Made by a program: the position numbers and the translations under genes. A stretch of DNA of 7,472 nt from an uncultured Altererythrobacter sp. (GTDB lineage Bacteria; Pseudomonadota; Alphaproteobacteria; Sphingomonadales; Sphingomonadaceae): positions 1 to 7,472 of the forward strand of contig CAMPGP010000101.1 in assembly GCA_946885545.1 (NCBI GenBank), in the 5' to 3' direction. The notes beneath the pieces were generated by a model. That model saw only the letters and a program-made list of their open reading frames with translations, made no database searches and was not told the origin of the DNA. Positions 6,021 to 7,472 of this stretch are shown one piece after another. Position 1 is the first letter of the stretch. Every line of letters begins with the position of its first letter.

Positions 6021-6062
6021 AAAAAGCAGGGAGGCGGCTCGCCGGCTAGCGAGGCGCCTCCC
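6021..6062 (-). terminator. hairpin plus U-tract between the beta-helix gene and the TonB-receptor gene (terminator or attenuator)
   Basis: An outer 8-bp stem (GGGAGGCG at 6029-6036 with CGCCTCCC at 6055-6062), one G-G mismatch, then a 5-bp inner stem (6038-6042 with 6049-6053) around a six-base loop. On the minus-strand transcript it is followed after three bases by five U residues (6025-6021). It starts 15 bases after the beta-helix stop codon. Only 55 bases then remain before the receptor ATG, and I see no sigma70-like promoter there. Either this fully separates two units with an atypical promoter, or it partly stops an operon transcript and sets the ratio of the two proteins. The U-tract is short and slightly displaced, which favours partial termination. 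Confidence 0.8.
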
Positions 6063-6077
6063 CATTGCATCGTTCGA

Positions 6078-7472
6078 TCAGTAGACCGGCAGCGAGGTGC
6101 AGTCGCTGGCGGTGCCGAAGCTGACCGCTGCGGAATTGCAGGTCCAGCCCTGGTACCAGGTGTCGGAAGCACCGCTCACCGCGCCAATGTAGTCGACGTT
6201 GTCGAAGAAGCTCGACAGTGCGGTGGGGTCGAAAGCCGCAAGGCCGCTTTCGTTCGCTCCGTTGACGAAAGTCATCGACAGGGTGTTGGTGAAGGCATCG
6301 TTGTTGTTCGAACCAGCGTCGATGAAGGCTTCGACATTCGCAGCGGTCACCCCGTCACCGCCATTGCGGTAGGGCGTGTCGCAGTCGAGCGCGAACGATT
6401 CGAAGCGCACCGGGCCGACATCGTCGAGGCCGGCGTTCGCGCCGCGGATGGTTTCCTGATCGTCGATGCGCAGGCACGCGGTGCCCTGCGACGCATCGAC
6501 CAGCACCGAGTTGACGATCGCATAGTCGGCGCCGCCGCGGATGCGGATCGCCTGGTCGTTGGTCCGACGCTGGATGAAGGTGGCGTTGGAGATCTGCGTG
6601 TTCTGACGCGGGGTCGAATCGTTGAACTCGTTGGTCGAATCCGCTTCGATGATGCCGTCGCCGACTTCGTTGCGCTGCACCGCGATAACGTACTGGAGGT
6701 TCGCCTTTACGCCTGTGTCGGTGTCGAGCGAGTCGTCTTCCGCGCCCACCACGATCAGGTTCTTCATGTTCACGAAGCCGCCGAAGAACTCCACTCCGTC
6801 GTCCGAGCTATTGTAGCTCATGATGTGGCTCAGTTCGGTCCCGCTTCCGGTGCCGCCCGTGGTCAGCGACTGGAGCTCGCTATCGCCCGAGAGGACGAAG
6901 CCCGAGTAGCGGATCTGGACGTAGCGCATCGTGCCCGAGTCGTCGTCGTTCGTCGCCCCGCCGAAGATGGCCGGCTGAGCGGCGCCTTCGACCTGGCGTT
7001 CGCAGTTGATCGACCCGGGAGTGGCGCCGGGCGCGGTGCAGTCGGTCACCGGGGCGCGGCCCGACAGGACCACGCCGCCCCACTGGCCCGACGAGTTGGC
7101 GTTGTTGAGGCCGAGCACGTTGTCGCGGCTGGTGAAAACGATTGGGCGTTCGGCGGTGCCGACGGCGTTGATCTGGTTGCCGCGGTTGACGTTGAGGAAC
7201 GACGCGCCGGTGGCGAAGAAGATCGCGCCGGGTTCGATCGTCAGCGTGACGTTGGTGTCGCCCGCCCCTGCGACAGGGCCGCCGTCGGTGCCGACATCGA
7301 CTCGCCCGTCGAGCTGGTAGAGCAGCCCCTCGACGTATGGCAGCGTCGAGGAGGCATTGAAGCGGCTCGGAAGCGCGCAGATGCGATATTCGCCGGTCGG
7401 GCCGGTGATCGTGCCGCCGTCGGTAAGGCCCTGCGGATCGGAGATCGTGGGGCAGCCGTTCGCCGGCGACAC
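6078..7472 (-). CDS. exported beta-helix-like protein, partner of TonB-dependent receptor (5' end outside window)
   Basis: 464 residues are visible. The frame is open to the window edge (edge codon GTG reads as an internal Val), so the N-terminus and any signal or lipoprotein peptide are missing. The sequence has the look of a right-handed parallel beta-helix: short Gly/Asn/Asp-rich turns and alternating hydrophobic strands. Examples are LTIEPGAIFFATGASFLNVNRG, SSGQWGGVVLSGRAPV, MRYVQIRYSGFVL, IRIRGGADYAIVNSVLVDAS. Asp clusters DDDSG (176-180), SSDDGVEFFGG (222-232) and DDSLDTDTG (246-254) could bind metal or glycan. Eight cysteines fall in four near pairs (7/32, 145/157, 333/364, 445/458), suiting a disulfide-bonded exported protein. 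From memory, similar uncharacterised proteins occur in Gammaproteobacteria and Bacteroidota, often beside TonB-dependent receptors; that is not checked here. No lyase or hydrolase active site is recognised. It precedes the receptor gene on the same strand, suggesting a joint role in surface capture of a substrate. Confidence 0.85.
   Translation of the reverse strand: MSPANGCPTISDPQGLTDGGTITGPTGEYRICALPSRFNASSTLPYVEGLLYQLDGRVDVGTDGGPVAGAGDTNVTLTIEPGAIFFATGASFLNVNRGNQINAVGTAERPIVFTSRDNVLGLNNANSSGQWGGVVLSGRAPVTDCTAPGATPGSINCERQVEGAAQPAIFGGATNDDDSGTMRYVQIRYSGFVLSGDSELQSLTTGGTGSGTELSHIMSYNSSDDGVEFFGGFVNMKNLIVVGAEDDSLDTDTGVKANLQYVIAVQRNEVGDGIIEADSTNEFNDSTPRQNTQISNATFIQRRTNDQAIRIRGGADYAIVNSVLVDASQGTACLRIDDQETIRGANAGLDDVGPVRFESFALDCDTPYRNGGDGVTAANVEAFIDAGSNNNDAFTNTLSMTFVNGANESGLAAFDPTALSSFFDNVDYIGAVSGASDTWYQGWTCNSAAVSFGTASDCTSLPVY

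Noticed and set aside
5966..6172. 69-residue N-terminal extension of the receptor frame
   Set aside because: It would read through the hairpin/U-tract and overlap the beta-helix gene. A standard signal peptide begins at the ATG at 5965.

Overview
The window is GC-rich DNA, apparently from an alphaproteobacterium. Sphingomonadales (Erythrobacter- or Sphingomonas-like) is the most likely order. This is inferred from the style of the TonB-dependent receptor (EIVVTG TonB box, long acidic linker), the type of Crp/Fnr regulator, and a riboflavin enzyme carrying an N-terminal helix-turn-helix. No rRNA, tRNA, insertion sequence, integrase or CRISPR array is visible. The longest gene-free stretch is 112 bases.

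Left part (1-2351): the C-terminal end of an LCAD-like acyl-CoA dehydrogenase on the + strand meets, tail to tail and 7 bases apart, a minus-strand riboflavin gene. That gene encodes three fused parts: a small Xre/lambda-repressor-like DNA-binding domain, an intact 3,4-dihydroxy-2-butanone-4-phosphate synthase (RibB), and a GTP-cyclohydrolase-II-like domain that has lost its zinc-binding cysteines (a RibBX-type protein). A perfect 14-base palindrome containing a consensus -10 box lies just upstream. Next comes a Crp/Fnr-family regulator, also on the minus strand.

Middle (2352-3250): a 105-base divergent intergenic region separates the Crp/Fnr gene from a + strand PhoB/OmpR-type regulator whose receiver domain has lost most of its phosphorylation pocket. 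The intergenic region holds a second perfect 14-base palindrome overlapping a Pho-box-like direct repeat. A strong intrinsic terminator oriented for the minus strand closes the right-hand transcription unit.

Right part (3251-7472): two minus-strand genes transcribed right to left. The first encodes an exported, beta-helix-like, Asp- and Cys-rich protein whose N-terminus lies beyond the window. The second encodes a 904-residue TonB-dependent outer-membrane receptor. A hairpin with a U-tract lies between them, and no recognisable sigma70 promoter follows it, so the pair may be one operon with partial termination. They look like the surface part of a nutrient uptake system of unknown substrate.

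The most interesting points are the DNA-binding-domain/RibB/degenerate-RibA fusion with a palindrome on its own putative promoter, the pseudo-receiver regulator next to a Pho-box-like site, and the beta-helix/TonB-receptor pair with an internal terminator.
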